The position numbers and the translations under genes are program-made. Positions 36,076 to 45,082 of a stretch of 64,000 nt of DNA are shown piece by piece. The stretch lies in NCBI RefSeq assembly GCF_036663835.1, contig NZ_JAXOJT010000001.1:1488001-1552000 (forward strand), read 5' to 3'. The notes below the pieces were generated by a model, which was not told the DNA's origin, made no database searches, and saw nothing but the letters and a program-made list of their open reading frames with translations. The DNA is from Sphingomonas sp. LT1P40. GTDB lineage: Bacteria > Pseudomonadota > Alphaproteobacteria > Sphingomonadales > Sphingomonadaceae. How positions within the stretch are numbered: the stretch's first letter is position 1; each line of letters begins with the position of its first letter.

Positions 36076-37868
36076 AGCCGTGTGATCGACTCGACGGCGA
36101 TCATCCGCGCATAGCCGTCCAGCCCGACCCGGCTGAGCGCGCGGGTGATGTGGAACATCGCCTCGGGCGAGACCCCTTCCCACACGCGCGTCTGCATGCC
36201 GACCGCCGCCAGCAGCACGACGGTGCCCGCCTGCCCGCGCTCACCCGCGCGGTCGATCGCGCGAGTCCAGGCGTTGCTCGCCTCGAAATCGATGCCCGCG
36301 CCGCGCATCAGCTGGTCGCCCTCGCCCTGTGGCACCCGGCCCATCCCCGCCATCGCCGCGATCAGCATCGCGCCATTGGTGTCGTCCGCACTGCTGCGAT
36401 AGGCCTCGACATCCGCGACCGCAGCCGGACGGCCCGAAGGATCGGCAAGGAGCAACATGCCCCAGCCGTCGCTGCCGCGCGGCGCGATGCTGCGCCAGCG
36501 CAGCGCCGACCGGTCCAGCCCCGCGCTCAGCATCGACGCGATCAGCCGGTCGCTCTCGGCGACATGCACTGCATCCGGGTCCAGCCGGGCGGCGGCGCGT
36601 GCGGTCAGGATCAGGCGGCTGTATTTGGCGCGCGATCCCTGTGCCTCGTCCCACAGCTGCCGCATCTGCTCGACGCGTTCGGCCGCAGTTCCGGCGGTGA
36701 AGGTCGAGCGCAGGTCGCGCGCAACCGCGACTTCGGCGGTGGTCGCCTCTTCCTGTTCCTCGATCTCGCCGTATAAATTGGTCAGCGCCTGTGCCGAGAA
36801 TATCCCCTGGCTCGCCGCCGCCTCGGCCGCCGCGACCCGCTCACGCAGACCGCCTGCGGGCGACGTCGCACGCCAGAATCGCAGTTGCGGTCCGGCGGTA
36901 TCGTACAGCCGCTCGGGAATTTCGGTGCCCGATGCCACCGCCAGTCCCCAGCGCCACGCGCTCAGCCGATCGACCGCATCCCACTCGATCGTCACGGCAC
37001 GGCGGCCGGACACGCCCATGCCGACGACCTTTTCAGACAGCAGCAGGTCGATCTCGTTGCCCATCCGTCGCCGCGCGCTGTCGATGAGCGGTCCGGCCTT
37101 GCTGGGATCGCCCTCCAGCCCCGCGCACATTGCCTGAGTCAGCCGCCAGTTGCGGTCGGGCGCGGCGCGCAAAGCAGGCGTGACCATCGGGCACAGGCCG
37201 CCCGGATCGGCGGTGGCCAGCATCGCCTGCATGCCCACCTGAAACATCTTGGGCGTGTAATTTTCGATATCGACTGACTGCACCATCGCACGGGCGGCCT
37301 CGGCCTCGCCCATGCGGATCAGCAACCATGCGCGCTCGGCAGCGAAATCCGCGCCGTTGAGGCCGGCGGGCGTGTTCACCTTCGACAGCAGCGCGCGGCG
37401 CAGCGCGATCGACAGCCAGCGCGACGCAACCGGCGCGCGGGTGCGGCGCATCAGGATTTGCAGAAACTGTCCGTTCGCCCCGCCGAATGCGGTGACCGGC
37501 AGGCCGTCGCTGTCCGGCGAGGATGCGCCGACCTGCGCCAGCGAGCGCTTGGCGAAATCGGGCAAATTATAGCGGGCGATCACCGCCTCATCGATCTCGC
37601 CCGATACCGGCGTCGCGCCGGGCGATGGGGTCGGACGCGGGGCATCCGGCGCACCGGATTCGGCACCCGCCGTCGCCGCCGGACGCGGGGTGTCGGATTG
37701 GCCGGGTGCGGCGGTGGGCGCAGGTGTGGGTGCAGGTGCTGGCACCGGATCGTCGAAGCCGGGCGGCAACAGCGATTCGGGCCGATCCTGACCCAGCGCG
37801 GGGATCCCGACGCCGGCCAGCACCGCGACGATCGCGGTGACCGCAGCGCTAGTTCGAGAGATTTTCAA
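36072..37868 (-). CDS. Large exported protein of unknown function
   Basis: A 598-residue protein beginning at a TTG, with a Sec signal peptide (SAAVTAIVAVLAGVGIPALG). Then comes a Pro/Ala/Thr-rich segment of about 65 residues (APAPTPAPTAAPG and similar) and a long, mostly helical, Ala-rich region that looks like irregular helical repeats. I recognise no catalytic motif. It overlaps the 45-aa membrane protein gene by 20 bases at its start and xerD by four at its end, so the three genes are tightly coupled. It may be a periplasmic scaffold. Confidence 0.82.
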   Translation of the reverse strand: MKISRTSAAVTAIVAVLAGVGIPALGQDRPESLLPPGFDDPVPAPAPTPAPTAAPGQSDTPRPAATAGAESGAPDAPRPTPSPGATPVSGEIDEAVIARYNLPDFAKRSLAQVGASSPDSDGLPVTAFGGANGQFLQILMRRTRAPVASRWLSIALRRALLSKVNTPAGLNGADFAAERAWLLIRMGEAEAARAMVQSVDIENYTPKMFQVGMQAMLATADPGGLCPMVTPALRAAPDRNWRLTQAMCAGLEGDPSKAGPLIDSARRRMGNEIDLLLSEKVVGMGVSGRRAVTIEWDAVDRLSAWRWGLAVASGTEIPERLYDTAGPQLRFWRATSPAGGLRERVAAAEAAASQGIFSAQALTNLYGEIEEQEEATTAEVAVARDLRSTFTAGTAAERVEQMRQLWDEAQGSRAKYSRLILTARAAARLDPDAVHVAESDRLIASMLSAGLDRSALRWRSIAPRGSDGWGMLLLADPSGRPAAVADVEAYRSSADDTNGAMLIAAMAGMGRVPQGEGDQLMRGAGIDFEASNAWTRAIDRAGERGQAGTVVLLAAVGMQTRVWEGVSPEAMFHITRALSRVGLDGYARMIAVESITRL

Positions 37869-37986
37869 GCGGCACGACCTTCTCGACACGCACCGGCTGC
37901 TTTTCGGTATCGCGTCCGGAGAGGAAAAACAGGCCGCCAATCAACAGGATAGCGACAATAATCAGGATCACGAGCAAACGGGACAT
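37849..37986 (-). CDS. Small single-span membrane protein
   Basis: A 45-residue protein: MSRLLVILIIVAILLIGG begins a single membrane helix (about residues 4-22), followed by a short, charged tail (SGRDTEKQPVRVEKVV). It is encoded just upstream of, and overlapping, the large exported protein gene, and its start faces aroK across 80 bases. Position and clear membrane segment support it. Function unknown; a small envelope partner of its neighbour is possible. Confidence 0.75.
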   Translation of the reverse strand: MSRLLVILIIVAILLIGGLFFLSGRDTEKQPVRVEKVVPLENLSN

Positions 37987-38066
37987 CGACCCCCACAAAT
38001 CGGTTTGGTGCACAGACGTCAGGCCTTTTGCCCGAGCGCGGCCCTCGCTGTATAGCCCCCGCGACC

Positions 38067-38618
38067 ATGCTGCAAACACAGGCTCCCGATCCGGTTCCTC
38101 CGCCCCGCGCGACATCGCGTCCGATCGTGCTGATCGGGCTGATGGGCGTGGGCAAGACGACGGTCGGTCGCCGCCTGGCGCAGCGCCTGCATTTGCCGTT
38201 CGTCGATGCCGATGCGGAGATCGAGACGGCGGCGGGCATGACCGTTGCGGAGATTTTCGAGCGTTTCGGCGAACCGCATTTCCGCGACGGCGAACGCCGC
38301 GTGATCGCGCGGCTGATCGACGGCGTGCCCAAGGTGATCGCCACCGGCGGCGGTGCGTTCCTGAATGCCGATACCCGCGCACTGATCCTCGACCAGTCGA
38401 TCGCGGTGTGGCTCGACGCGGCGCCGGAAGTGCTGGCCGAACGGGTATCCAAACGCGACCATCGTCCATTGTTGCGCGGCAAGGATCCGTTGAAAGTGCT
38501 CAGCGAACTCGCCGCCGTCCGCAACCCCGTCTATGCGCTCGCGCCGGTGCATGTCATCAGCAAGGTCGCGCCGCACGACGCGACCGTCAACGCCATCCTG
38601 GAAGCCCTGAACCTGTGA
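38067..38618 (+). CDS. aroK: Shikimate kinase
   Basis: The 183-residue kinase makes shikimate 3-phosphate from ATP and shikimate. It has the P-loop GLMGVGKTTVGRRLA (about residues 25-39), VDADAEIE with the substrate-binding Asp, the FRDGERRVI arginine, ATGGGAFLN, and the lid with RDHRPLLRG. The start at 38067 leaves a 20-residue Pro-rich lead; codons further upstream are unrelated. The stop overlaps the aroB GTG start (GTGA). Confidence 0.95.
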   Translation: MLQTQAPDPVPPPRATSRPIVLIGLMGVGKTTVGRRLAQRLHLPFVDADAEIETAAGMTVAEIFERFGEPHFRDGERRVIARLIDGVPKVIATGGGAFLNADTRALILDQSIAVWLDAAPEVLAERVSKRDHRPLLRGKDPLKVLSELAAVRNPVYALAPVHVISKVAPHDATVNAILEALNL

Positions 38619-39715
38619 CAATCGTGTCCGTCGCGCTCGGCGCGCGCAGTTATGACGTGCGAATCGAAAGCGGGCTGATCGGCCGCGCAGCCGAGCATAT
38701 CGCCCCGCTCGCGCGCAAGCGGCCGTTCGTGATCGTCACCGACGCCAATGTCGCGCGGCATGCGGAGGTTTTGGCGAGCGTGCTGGCTGCTGCCGGTTTG
38801 CGTAGCGAGACGCTTGTTCTGCCCGCGGGGGAAGGCACCAAAAGCTGGGCGCAGCTCGAAGCTTTGCTCGACCGGCTGCTCGATCTGGGAATCGAACGCG
38901 GCGACCATGTCGTTGCGCTGGGCGGCGGCGTCATTGGCGATCTTGTCGGGTTCGCCACGGCGATCCTGAAGCGCGGCTGCAATTTCGTGCAGGTTCCAAC
39001 GACCTTGCTGGCGCAGGTCGATTCGTCGGTCGGCGGCAAGACGGCGATCAACGCGAGGGCGGGCAAGAACCTGATCGGCGCGTTTCATCAGCCCGCATTG
39101 GTGCTGATCGACCCCGATCTGCTCGACACGCTCCCGCTGCGGCAGGTGCGCGCGGGCTATGCCGAAGTCGTCAAATACGGACTGATCGACGATCCGGATT
39201 TCTTTGCGTGGTGCGAGGACAATGCCGCCGCGCTGCTCGCAGGCGACCGCGACGCGCGCGCTTACGCCATCGCGCATTCGGTCGCAGCGAAGGCGCGGAT
39301 CGTGGCGGAGGACGAGCGCGAGACCACCGGTGCGCGCGCGCTACTCAACCTTGGCCATACGTTCGGGCATGCGCTGGAAGCCGAGACCGGCTTTTCCGAC
39401 GCTTTGCTCCATGGCGAGGGCGTCGCGGCGGGCATGGCGCTGGCCTTTGCCTTTTCCGCGCGCCAGGGGTTTTGTCCGCAGGCCGATGCCGACCGCGTCG
39501 CCGCGCATCTGAATACCGTGGGGCTGCCCCACGACCTCGCCAGCGCCGGTATCACGGCCAGCGGCGCGCGACTGGTCGAGCATATGCTGCATGACAAGAA
39601 GATGGATGCCGGCACCCTACCCTTCCTGCTCGCGCACGGGATCGGGCAGACGTATCTGGACAAGAATGTCAGTCTGGCGGACGTGGCGGCGTTTCTGGAC
39701 GAATTGCCGCGTTGA
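38615..39715 (+). CDS. aroB: 3-dehydroquinate synthase
   Basis: The 366-residue NAD- and metal-dependent enzyme turns DAHP into dehydroquinate, step two of the shikimate pathway. It starts at a GTG coupled to aroK. Recognisable parts are LPAGEGTKSW, the NAD-binding GGGVIGDLVGFAT, PTTLLAQVDSSVGGKTAIN, the metal-ligand region RAGYAEVVKYG, and LLNLGHTFGHALE. aroK-aroB is the common order in Proteobacteria. Confidence 0.97.
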   Translation: MTIVSVALGARSYDVRIESGLIGRAAEHIAPLARKRPFVIVTDANVARHAEVLASVLAAAGLRSETLVLPAGEGTKSWAQLEALLDRLLDLGIERGDHVVALGGGVIGDLVGFATAILKRGCNFVQVPTTLLAQVDSSVGGKTAINARAGKNLIGAFHQPALVLIDPDLLDTLPLRQVRAGYAEVVKYGLIDDPDFFAWCEDNAAALLAGDRDARAYAIAHSVAAKARIVAEDERETTGARALLNLGHTFGHALEAETGFSDALLHGEGVAAGMALAFAFSARQGFCPQADADRVAAHLNTVGLPHDLASAGITASGARLVEHMLHDKKMDAGTLPFLLAHGIGQTYLDKNVSLADVAAFLDELPR

Positions 39716-39776
39716 GACCGCACCAAACGACTTGGGGTGGGAGCGCGTAGATCCGGGGGGAAACACCCCCACCCCG

Positions 39777-39796
39777 GCTCCCCCCTCAAGGGGAGC
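39777..39796. terminator. Hairpin between convergent aroB and dnaA
   Basis: GCTCCCC and GGGGAGC form a seven-pair stem around a six-base loop, in an 85-base, C-rich gap between the two convergent stop codons. No clear T run follows in either direction, so it may be a small palindromic repeat rather than a true terminator. Confidence 0.45.
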
Positions 39797-39800
39797 TGTC

Positions 39801-41144
39801 TCAGTTCTCGAGCTGCCGCATCAGGCTGCGGACAGCGCCGTCGATTTCGCTGTCGACGCCGCGCAGTTCCTCGATGCGGCGGACGGCGTGGATGACGGTC
39901 GAATGATCGCGGTTGCCGAACTTGCGGCCGATTTCAGGCAGCGAGCGCGTGGTTAGGCGCTTGGCGAGGTACATCGCGATCTGGCGCGGGCGGGCGATTG
40001 CAACGGCGCGGCGCTGTGACACCAGGTCGAGCTGCTTGACGTCGAAGTGGCTCGACACCGCCTTCTGGATCTCGTCGATCGTGACGCGGCGCTGGCTGCC
40101 GCGCAGGGCATCGCCCAGCACCGACTCGGCAAAAGCGATCGTCACCGGCTCGCCGTTCAGCTGCGAATAGGCGACGAGGCGGTTGAGCGCGCCTTCCAGC
40201 TCGCGGATGCTGCTGCTGATGCGTCCGGCGAGCAGGTCGAGCACGTCGGGTGGCACTGATGCTCCGGGCATATCCTCAAGCTTGCGGTCGAGGATCGTGC
40301 GGCGCAGGCCCAGCTCGGCGGGCTTGATATCGGCAGCGAGACCCGAACCCAGCCGCGATGCCAGCCGCGCTTCGATCCCTTCGAGTGCCTGCGGGCAGCG
40401 ATCGGCGGCGATCACCAGCCTTTTGCCCTCACGCATGAACTCGTCGACGGTGTGGAAGAACTCTTCCTGCGTCGATTCCTTGCCCGCGATGAACTGGAGG
40501 TCGTCGATCATCAACAAGTCGACGCCGCGCAGCCGCGCCTTGAAGCTATAGGTGTCCCGCTCGCGCACCGCCTTCACGAACTCAAACATGAAACGCTCGG
40601 CGGGCATGTAGATCGCGCTGGCTTCGGGCATCGCGTCAAGGAATGCGTGGCCGATCGCGTGCATCAAATGGGTCTTGCCCTGCCCGGTCGCGCTATGGAG
40701 ATAGAGCGGACTGAAGCGCGGCTTGCCCGGCTCGGCCAGCGCCTTGGCGGCGTTGAACGCCACGCGGTTGGAGGTATCGGTAACGAACCGGTCGAAGATG
40801 AAGCGCGAATCGAAACGCGGACGCTCGGTCGATACCGCCGCCGGGGCGGCCGCGACCGGCTCGGGTGCTTCCGCCGCCAGTTCACGCGCGGCGCGCGCGT
40901 CGCTGGTTTCGATCGAGACCGTGCGGACCTCGGGGATCAGCGCGCGGAACTCCATCAACAGGCGTTCGGCGTAGTGGCTCTTCACCCAATTGGTCATGAA
41001 GGCAGAAGGAAGGCCCAGGCGAATCGTGTCCAGCTCGCCGCCTTCGATCAGGACGATGGGCTTCAGCCACTGGTCGAACAGGCGCTGGCCTGCGGACATC
41101 CGCAGATTGCCTCTCACGCGTGTCCAGGCCTTGGCTTGATCCAT
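39801..41144 (-). CDS. dnaA: Chromosomal replication initiator DnaA
   Basis: The 447-residue initiator has domain I (about 1-75), a short Ala-rich domain II, and an AAA+ domain III with Walker A LHSATGQGKTHLMHAIGHA, Walker B LLMIDDLQF and the ESTQEEFFH stretch. Domain IV carries the DnaA-box-binding signature FGNRDHSTVIHAVRRIE. The start is the ATG at 41144; the frame extends to 41207 without homology. rpsT and mutM lie upstream on the same strand, the usual order in Sphingomonadales. Confidence 0.97.
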   Translation of the reverse strand: MDQAKAWTRVRGNLRMSAGQRLFDQWLKPIVLIEGGELDTIRLGLPSAFMTNWVKSHYAERLLMEFRALIPEVRTVSIETSDARAARELAAEAPEPVAAAPAAVSTERPRFDSRFIFDRFVTDTSNRVAFNAAKALAEPGKPRFSPLYLHSATGQGKTHLMHAIGHAFLDAMPEASAIYMPAERFMFEFVKAVRERDTYSFKARLRGVDLLMIDDLQFIAGKESTQEEFFHTVDEFMREGKRLVIAADRCPQALEGIEARLASRLGSGLAADIKPAELGLRRTILDRKLEDMPGASVPPDVLDLLAGRISSSIRELEGALNRLVAYSQLNGEPVTIAFAESVLGDALRGSQRRVTIDEIQKAVSSHFDVKQLDLVSQRRAVAIARPRQIAMYLAKRLTTRSLPEIGRKFGNRDHSTVIHAVRRIEELRGVDSEIDGAVRSLMRQLEN

Positions 41145-41499
41145 CCCTTGTCGCCCCCTCCAAGGCCCGCGCACGGGCGCCAACTCTCTCAGGCAAAAGC
41201 ATGCCACAGGCGGAATCGCATCCGTCCTGGCCCATGACCTTCAACTGAACCCGCGTGCGAGAATCGCGCGGCGGGGAGTTCGTTTTAGGGACGCTTTTTG
41301 GAGTCGGGCAAGAGGGCAGCGTGTAAAGAATCTGAAATAAGTAGGGTTGACTCGCATGCCGCCCGGAAAACCGTCGAAACGGCCTTAACAAATTGTTTCA
41401 AAACGATTTTTTTGGATCGTTACAAATGCGTGACGGCGCGACTCGTGCTCTTCTGCGGCTTACCGAATTTCACTTTAACCAAGCTACTGATTAAATACG
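41145..41499. promoter_or_regulatory. dnaA upstream region with GANTC sites
   Basis: This gap between dnaA and the rpsT terminator holds no gene. An AT-rich stretch lies at about 41385-41430. Three GANTC sequences, the CcrM methylation target, occur at 41301-41305, 41349-41353 and 41440-41444. I find no TTATCCACA-type DnaA boxes, so there is no support for an origin here. It should contain the dnaA promoter, but I cannot fix its -35 and -10. Confidence 0.5.
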
Positions 41500-41532
41500 A
41501 AAAACCCCGCCAGCAGTCGCCAGCGGGGCTTT
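41500..41532 (-). terminator. Rho-independent terminator of rpsT
   Basis: Read on the minus strand, AGCCCCGC and GCGGGG arms flank a loop containing TGGCGACTGCTG and are followed by TTTTT. It begins 24 bases after the rpsT stop codon. Confidence 0.85.
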
Positions 41533-41555
41533 CAAATACCCGAAATTGCGTTGAT

Positions 41556-41819
41556 TCAGGCGATTGCGGCGAGCCGCTTCGTCAGACGCGAAAACTTGCG
41601 CGCGGCGGTGTTCTTGTGAACCACGCCCTTGGCCACACCACGTGCCAGCTCCGGCTGCATCGCCTTCAGCGCCGATTCGGCGGCCGACTTGTCGCCCGAT
41701 TCGATCGCGCTCTCGGCCTTCTTGACGAAGGTGCGGATGCGGCCGGTGCGCGCACCGTTCACTTCGGTGCGGGCGGCATTGCGACGGATGCGCTTCTTGG
41801 CTTGCGGCGTGTTCGCCAT
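41556..41819 (-). CDS. rpsT: 30S ribosomal protein S20
   Basis: An 87-residue, very basic protein of the small subunit. The N-terminus [20 protein letters not shown] and the tail [19 protein letters not shown] are diagnostic for S20, which binds 16S rRNA as a helical bundle. It lies between mutM and dnaA and has its own terminator. Confidence 0.97.
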   Translation of the reverse strand: MANTPQAKKRIRRNAARTEVNGARTGRIRTFVKKAESAIESGDKSAAESALKAMQPELARGVAKGVVHKNTAARKFSRLTKRLAAIA

Positions 41820-41918
41820 GTATCGTCGTTCCTGTTTTCGATGCGAATGGAGGCGCGGAAACAGGTTCCAAGCCTCGGGAAAGCGCGGCCCTTAGCGGGA
41901 GTGAGCGATTCGGTCAAC

Positions 41919-42731
41919 CTAACGCTGGCATTTCGGACACCAGAAAGTCGACCTGCCGCCCTCGGCATAGCGCTCGACGGTGCCGCCACATTCGCACGGT
42001 TGCTCCTCGCGCCCATAGACTTTGAACTGTTTGGAGAAGTACCCCAGCTCGCCGTCAGGCCGCGCATAATCACGCAAGCTCGATCCCCCCGCTTCGATGG
42101 CCGCGTCCAGCACGTCGTGCACCGCCGCCACCAGCCGCTTCAAGCGCGGTTTCGTAACGCTGCCCCCCGCCCGCTTCGGCGAAATGCGCGATTCGTACAG
42201 CGCCTCGCACACATAGATATTGCCGAGGCCCGCCACCACGCGCTGATCGAGCAGCAGCAATTTGATCGAGGCGATTCGCCCCGCCAGCACGCGCTTTAGA
42301 TGGTCCGCCGTGAAATCCGGCCCCAATGGCTCCGGCCCCAGCGCCCTGAACGCGGGCCAATCATCGATATCCGCCGTTGGCACCAGATCGACCGATCCGA
42401 ATCGCCGCGCGTCGTTCAGCGCCAGTACCCGCCCCTCATCAGTTTCAAGAATCAGATGATCGTGCGGCAGTATCTCCGAGGGATCGACTCGCCATCGTCC
42501 CGACATGCCCAGATGAAAGATCATCGTGTCGCCGCGATCGGTGTCGATTAGCCCATATTTCGCGCGCCGTCCCAGCGCCGTCACCGTGGCACCGGTCAGG
42601 CACTGCCCCAGATCCTGTGGAAACGCGCGGCGCAGGTCGGCGCGGCGCAGCGTCACCCGCACGATCCGCCGCCCCTTCAGCACCGGGGCCAGACCGCGCA
42701 CGGTCGTCTCGACTTCGGGTAGTTCAGGCAT
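41919..42731 (-). CDS. mutM: Formamidopyrimidine-DNA glycosylase
   Basis: The 270-residue repair enzyme removes 8-oxoguanine and cuts the abasic site. The catalytic N-terminal proline is in MPELPEVETTVRGL after Met removal, with Glu3 and a Lys in the VYGREEQPC region. The helix-two-turn-helix is in the middle, and the zinc finger at the C-terminus reads CECGGTVER...FWCPKCQR. It is divergent from ubiE with only 56 bases between them. Confidence 0.97.
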   Translation of the reverse strand: MPELPEVETTVRGLAPVLKGRRIVRVTLRRADLRRAFPQDLGQCLTGATVTALGRRAKYGLIDTDRGDTMIFHLGMSGRWRVDPSEILPHDHLILETDEGRVLALNDARRFGSVDLVPTADIDDWPAFRALGPEPLGPDFTADHLKRVLAGRIASIKLLLLDQRVVAGLGNIYVCEALYESRISPKRAGGSVTKPRLKRLVAAVHDVLDAAIEAGGSSLRDYARPDGELGYFSKQFKVYGREEQPCECGGTVERYAEGGRSTFWCPKCQR

Positions 42732-42787
42732 GCGGATCAGCTATGTTGCGTTTGCTCCCACCACAAGCCTTGGCTAGAGCCACGCCC

Positions 42788-43519
42788 ATGACCTCCACCG
42801 TCTCCTTCGGCTATGAAGACATCGCCCCCGAGGACAAGACCGCCCGCGTCGGCGGCGTCTTCTCCAGCGTCGCATCCAGCTATGACGTGATGAACGACGC
42901 CATGTCGGGCGGCCTCCACCGCGTGTGGAAGGACGTGTTCGTCCGCCGCGTGAAACCGCGTGAGGGCGAGACGATCCTCGATATGGCGGGCGGCACGGGC
43001 GACATCGCATTCCGTATGGCTGATTCGGGGGCGGCCATCACGGTTGCCGACATCAATCCGGAAATGCTGGCGGTCGGCATCGAGCGCGCGGCGAAACGCG
43101 GCATCGACGGCCTCGTCTGGAGCGAAGCGAATGCGGAGGCGCTCCAGTTTCCCGACCGCTTCTTCGACGCCTACACGATCGCCTTCGGCATCCGGAATGT
43201 CACTGACATCCCAAAAGCGTTGCGCGAGGCGCATCGCGTGCTGAAGCGCGGCGGGCGCTTCTATGTGCTGGAGTTCTCGACCACATTGTGGCCCGGTTTC
43301 GCTAATGTTTATGACGCCTATTCGCACCATATCGTCCCCAAGCTCGGCAAGCTCCTGGCCAATGACGAGGACAGCTATCGCTACCTGATCGAATCGATCC
43401 GTCGCTTCCCCAACATGCCGACCTTCGAGGGGATGATCAAAGACGCGGGGTTCGCGCAGACGCGGGTCGAGCCGATGCTGGGCGGCCTGGTGGCGATTCA
43501 CAGCGGCTGGAAGATTTGA
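42788..43519 (+). CDS. ubiE: Ubiquinone/menaquinone C-methyltransferase
   Basis: The 243-residue SAM-dependent enzyme C-methylates the benzoquinol ring in ubiquinone synthesis. It shows GGVFSSVASSYDVMND, MAGGTGDIAFRMA (SAM loop), AFGIRNVTD, RVLKRGGRFYVLEFS and the C-terminal GGLVAIHSGWK, all diagnostic. Its stop overlaps the TTG start of ubiB. Confidence 0.97.
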   Translation: MTSTVSFGYEDIAPEDKTARVGGVFSSVASSYDVMNDAMSGGLHRVWKDVFVRRVKPREGETILDMAGGTGDIAFRMADSGAAITVADINPEMLAVGIERAAKRGIDGLVWSEANAEALQFPDRFFDAYTIAFGIRNVTDIPKALREAHRVLKRGGRFYVLEFSTTLWPGFANVYDAYSHHIVPKLGKLLANDEDSYRYLIESIRRFPNMPTFEGMIKDAGFAQTRVEPMLGGLVAIHSGWKI

Positions 43520-45048
43520 CCGCTTCCGTCACTCATGTCTGGCGGCTGCTCAAATGGGGCCGCACGCTGGCGCGTCACGGGGCGCTGCGCGGAATCGAGC
43601 GTGATCGCAACACGCCGCCCGCCGTGCGCCGCCTTGCGCGCATCGCGCGGTTCGGCGCGCGTGTGCCCAAAGTTCCGCGCTATGCCGATGCGTTGCAGGC
43701 GATCGGTCCGGCCGCGATCAAACTGGGCCAGACCCTCGCCACTCGCGCCGACTTGATCGGCGAGGCCGCGACGCACGACCTGATGCGGTTGCAGGACGCA
43801 CTGCCACCCGTCCCCTTCCCGATCATCCGTGCCGCGATGGAGGCCAGCTTCGGTCGCCCGCTGGAGGAACTGTACTCGGAGATCGAGGAAGTGCCGATCG
43901 GCGCCGCCTCGATCGCGCAAGTCCACCGCGCCACCACACTCGACGGCAAACGCGTCGCGGTGAAGGTGCTGCGTCCGGGGATCGAGGCGGAGTTCGCCCG
44001 CGCCATCGACACCTATGAATGGGCAGCCGCCCAGCTTGAGGGACAGGGCGGCGAAGTCGCACGCCTGCGCCCCCGTCTCGTCATCGAAACCTTCAAACGC
44101 TGGACCGCGCGCGAGCTCGACCTGCGCCGCGAAGCCGCGTCCGCCTCCGAACTGGCCGAAGCGATGGAGGCCGAACCCGATTTCACCATCCCGACGATCG
44201 ACTGGCAACGAACCACGGGCCGGGTGCTGACGCTGGAATGGATCGACGGCATCAAGCTGTCCGACCGCGCCGCGCTGATCGCCGCCGGTTACGATACCGA
44301 AAAGCTCGGCCACACACTGGTCCGGGCGTTTTTGCGTCAGGCGATTTCGGAGGGCTTCTTCCACGCCGACATGCATCAGGGCAATCTGTTTGCGCTGCCG
44401 GGCGACCGCATTGCCGCGATCGATTTCGGTATCATGGGCCGCATCGACCGACGCGCACGCGTGTGGCTGGCCGAGATTTTGTACGGCCTCATCACGGGCA
44501 ATTACCGCCGCGTCGCCGAAATCCATTTCGAAGCGGGCTATGTCCCCGCGCATCACAATGTTGCCGAGTTCGCTACCGCGCTGCGCGCGGTCGGTGAGCC
44601 GATGCGCGGGCTGCCGGTCAAGGACATGTCGGTCGGCATGATGCTGGACAGCCTGTTCAACATCACCCGCGATTTCGACATGCAGACGCAGCCGCATCTG
44701 TTGCTGTTGCAAAAGACGATGGTGATGGTGGAGGGCGTGGCGACGCGGCTGAACCCCGACATCAATTTGTGGGAATCCGCCGCGCCGTTCGTGCGCGAAT
44801 GGATTCGTACCGAATTGGGGCCGGAGGCATTCATCGCCGACCGGTTGGTCGAGGATATCCAAACGCTTGCCCGCCTGCCCAAGCTGATCCGTAACATCGA
44901 ACGTCATTTCCCCGATCCCGGCGGCGCGCCCCCGGCCCCACCGTTGCGCGAGATCCAGGTCGTCCGGGTTGGCGGGGGCTGGCGCTATTTCGCAGTGGCG
45001 TTGCTGGCGGCGGGTGTGGGGGTCGCCATTACCCTGTTGCTCACCTGA
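43516..45048 (+). CDS. ubiB: UbiB family protein (ubiquinone biosynthesis)
   Basis: A 510-residue atypical protein-kinase-like ATPase needed for coenzyme Q synthesis. It begins at a TTG that overlaps the ubiE stop (TTGA). The ADCK/UbiB hallmark KxGQ is in AIKLGQTLATRADLIG (about 70-85), followed by IGAASIAQVHRA in place of the glycine loop, HADMHQGNLF and AIDFGIMGR. One C-terminal membrane helix is at about 490-508. Such proteins probably extract or present lipid intermediates. Confidence 0.95.
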   Translation: MTASVTHVWRLLKWGRTLARHGALRGIERDRNTPPAVRRLARIARFGARVPKVPRYADALQAIGPAAIKLGQTLATRADLIGEAATHDLMRLQDALPPVPFPIIRAAMEASFGRPLEELYSEIEEVPIGAASIAQVHRATTLDGKRVAVKVLRPGIEAEFARAIDTYEWAAAQLEGQGGEVARLRPRLVIETFKRWTARELDLRREAASASELAEAMEAEPDFTIPTIDWQRTTGRVLTLEWIDGIKLSDRAALIAAGYDTEKLGHTLVRAFLRQAISEGFFHADMHQGNLFALPGDRIAAIDFGIMGRIDRRARVWLAEILYGLITGNYRRVAEIHFEAGYVPAHHNVAEFATALRAVGEPMRGLPVKDMSVGMMLDSLFNITRDFDMQTQPHLLLLQKTMVMVEGVATRLNPDINLWESAAPFVREWIRTELGPEAFIADRLVEDIQTLARLPKLIRNIERHFPDPGGAPPAPPLREIQVVRVGGGWRYFAVALLAAGVGVAITLLLT

Positions 45049-45082
45049 CAGCCATGATCCGGTGCGGTAGGAACTTGCCCCG

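Noticed and set aside
41145..41555. Chromosomal origin next to dnaA
   Set aside because: No TTATCCACA-type boxes on either strand, and alphaproteobacterial origins are often away from dnaA. Only GANTC sites and an AT-rich patch are visible.
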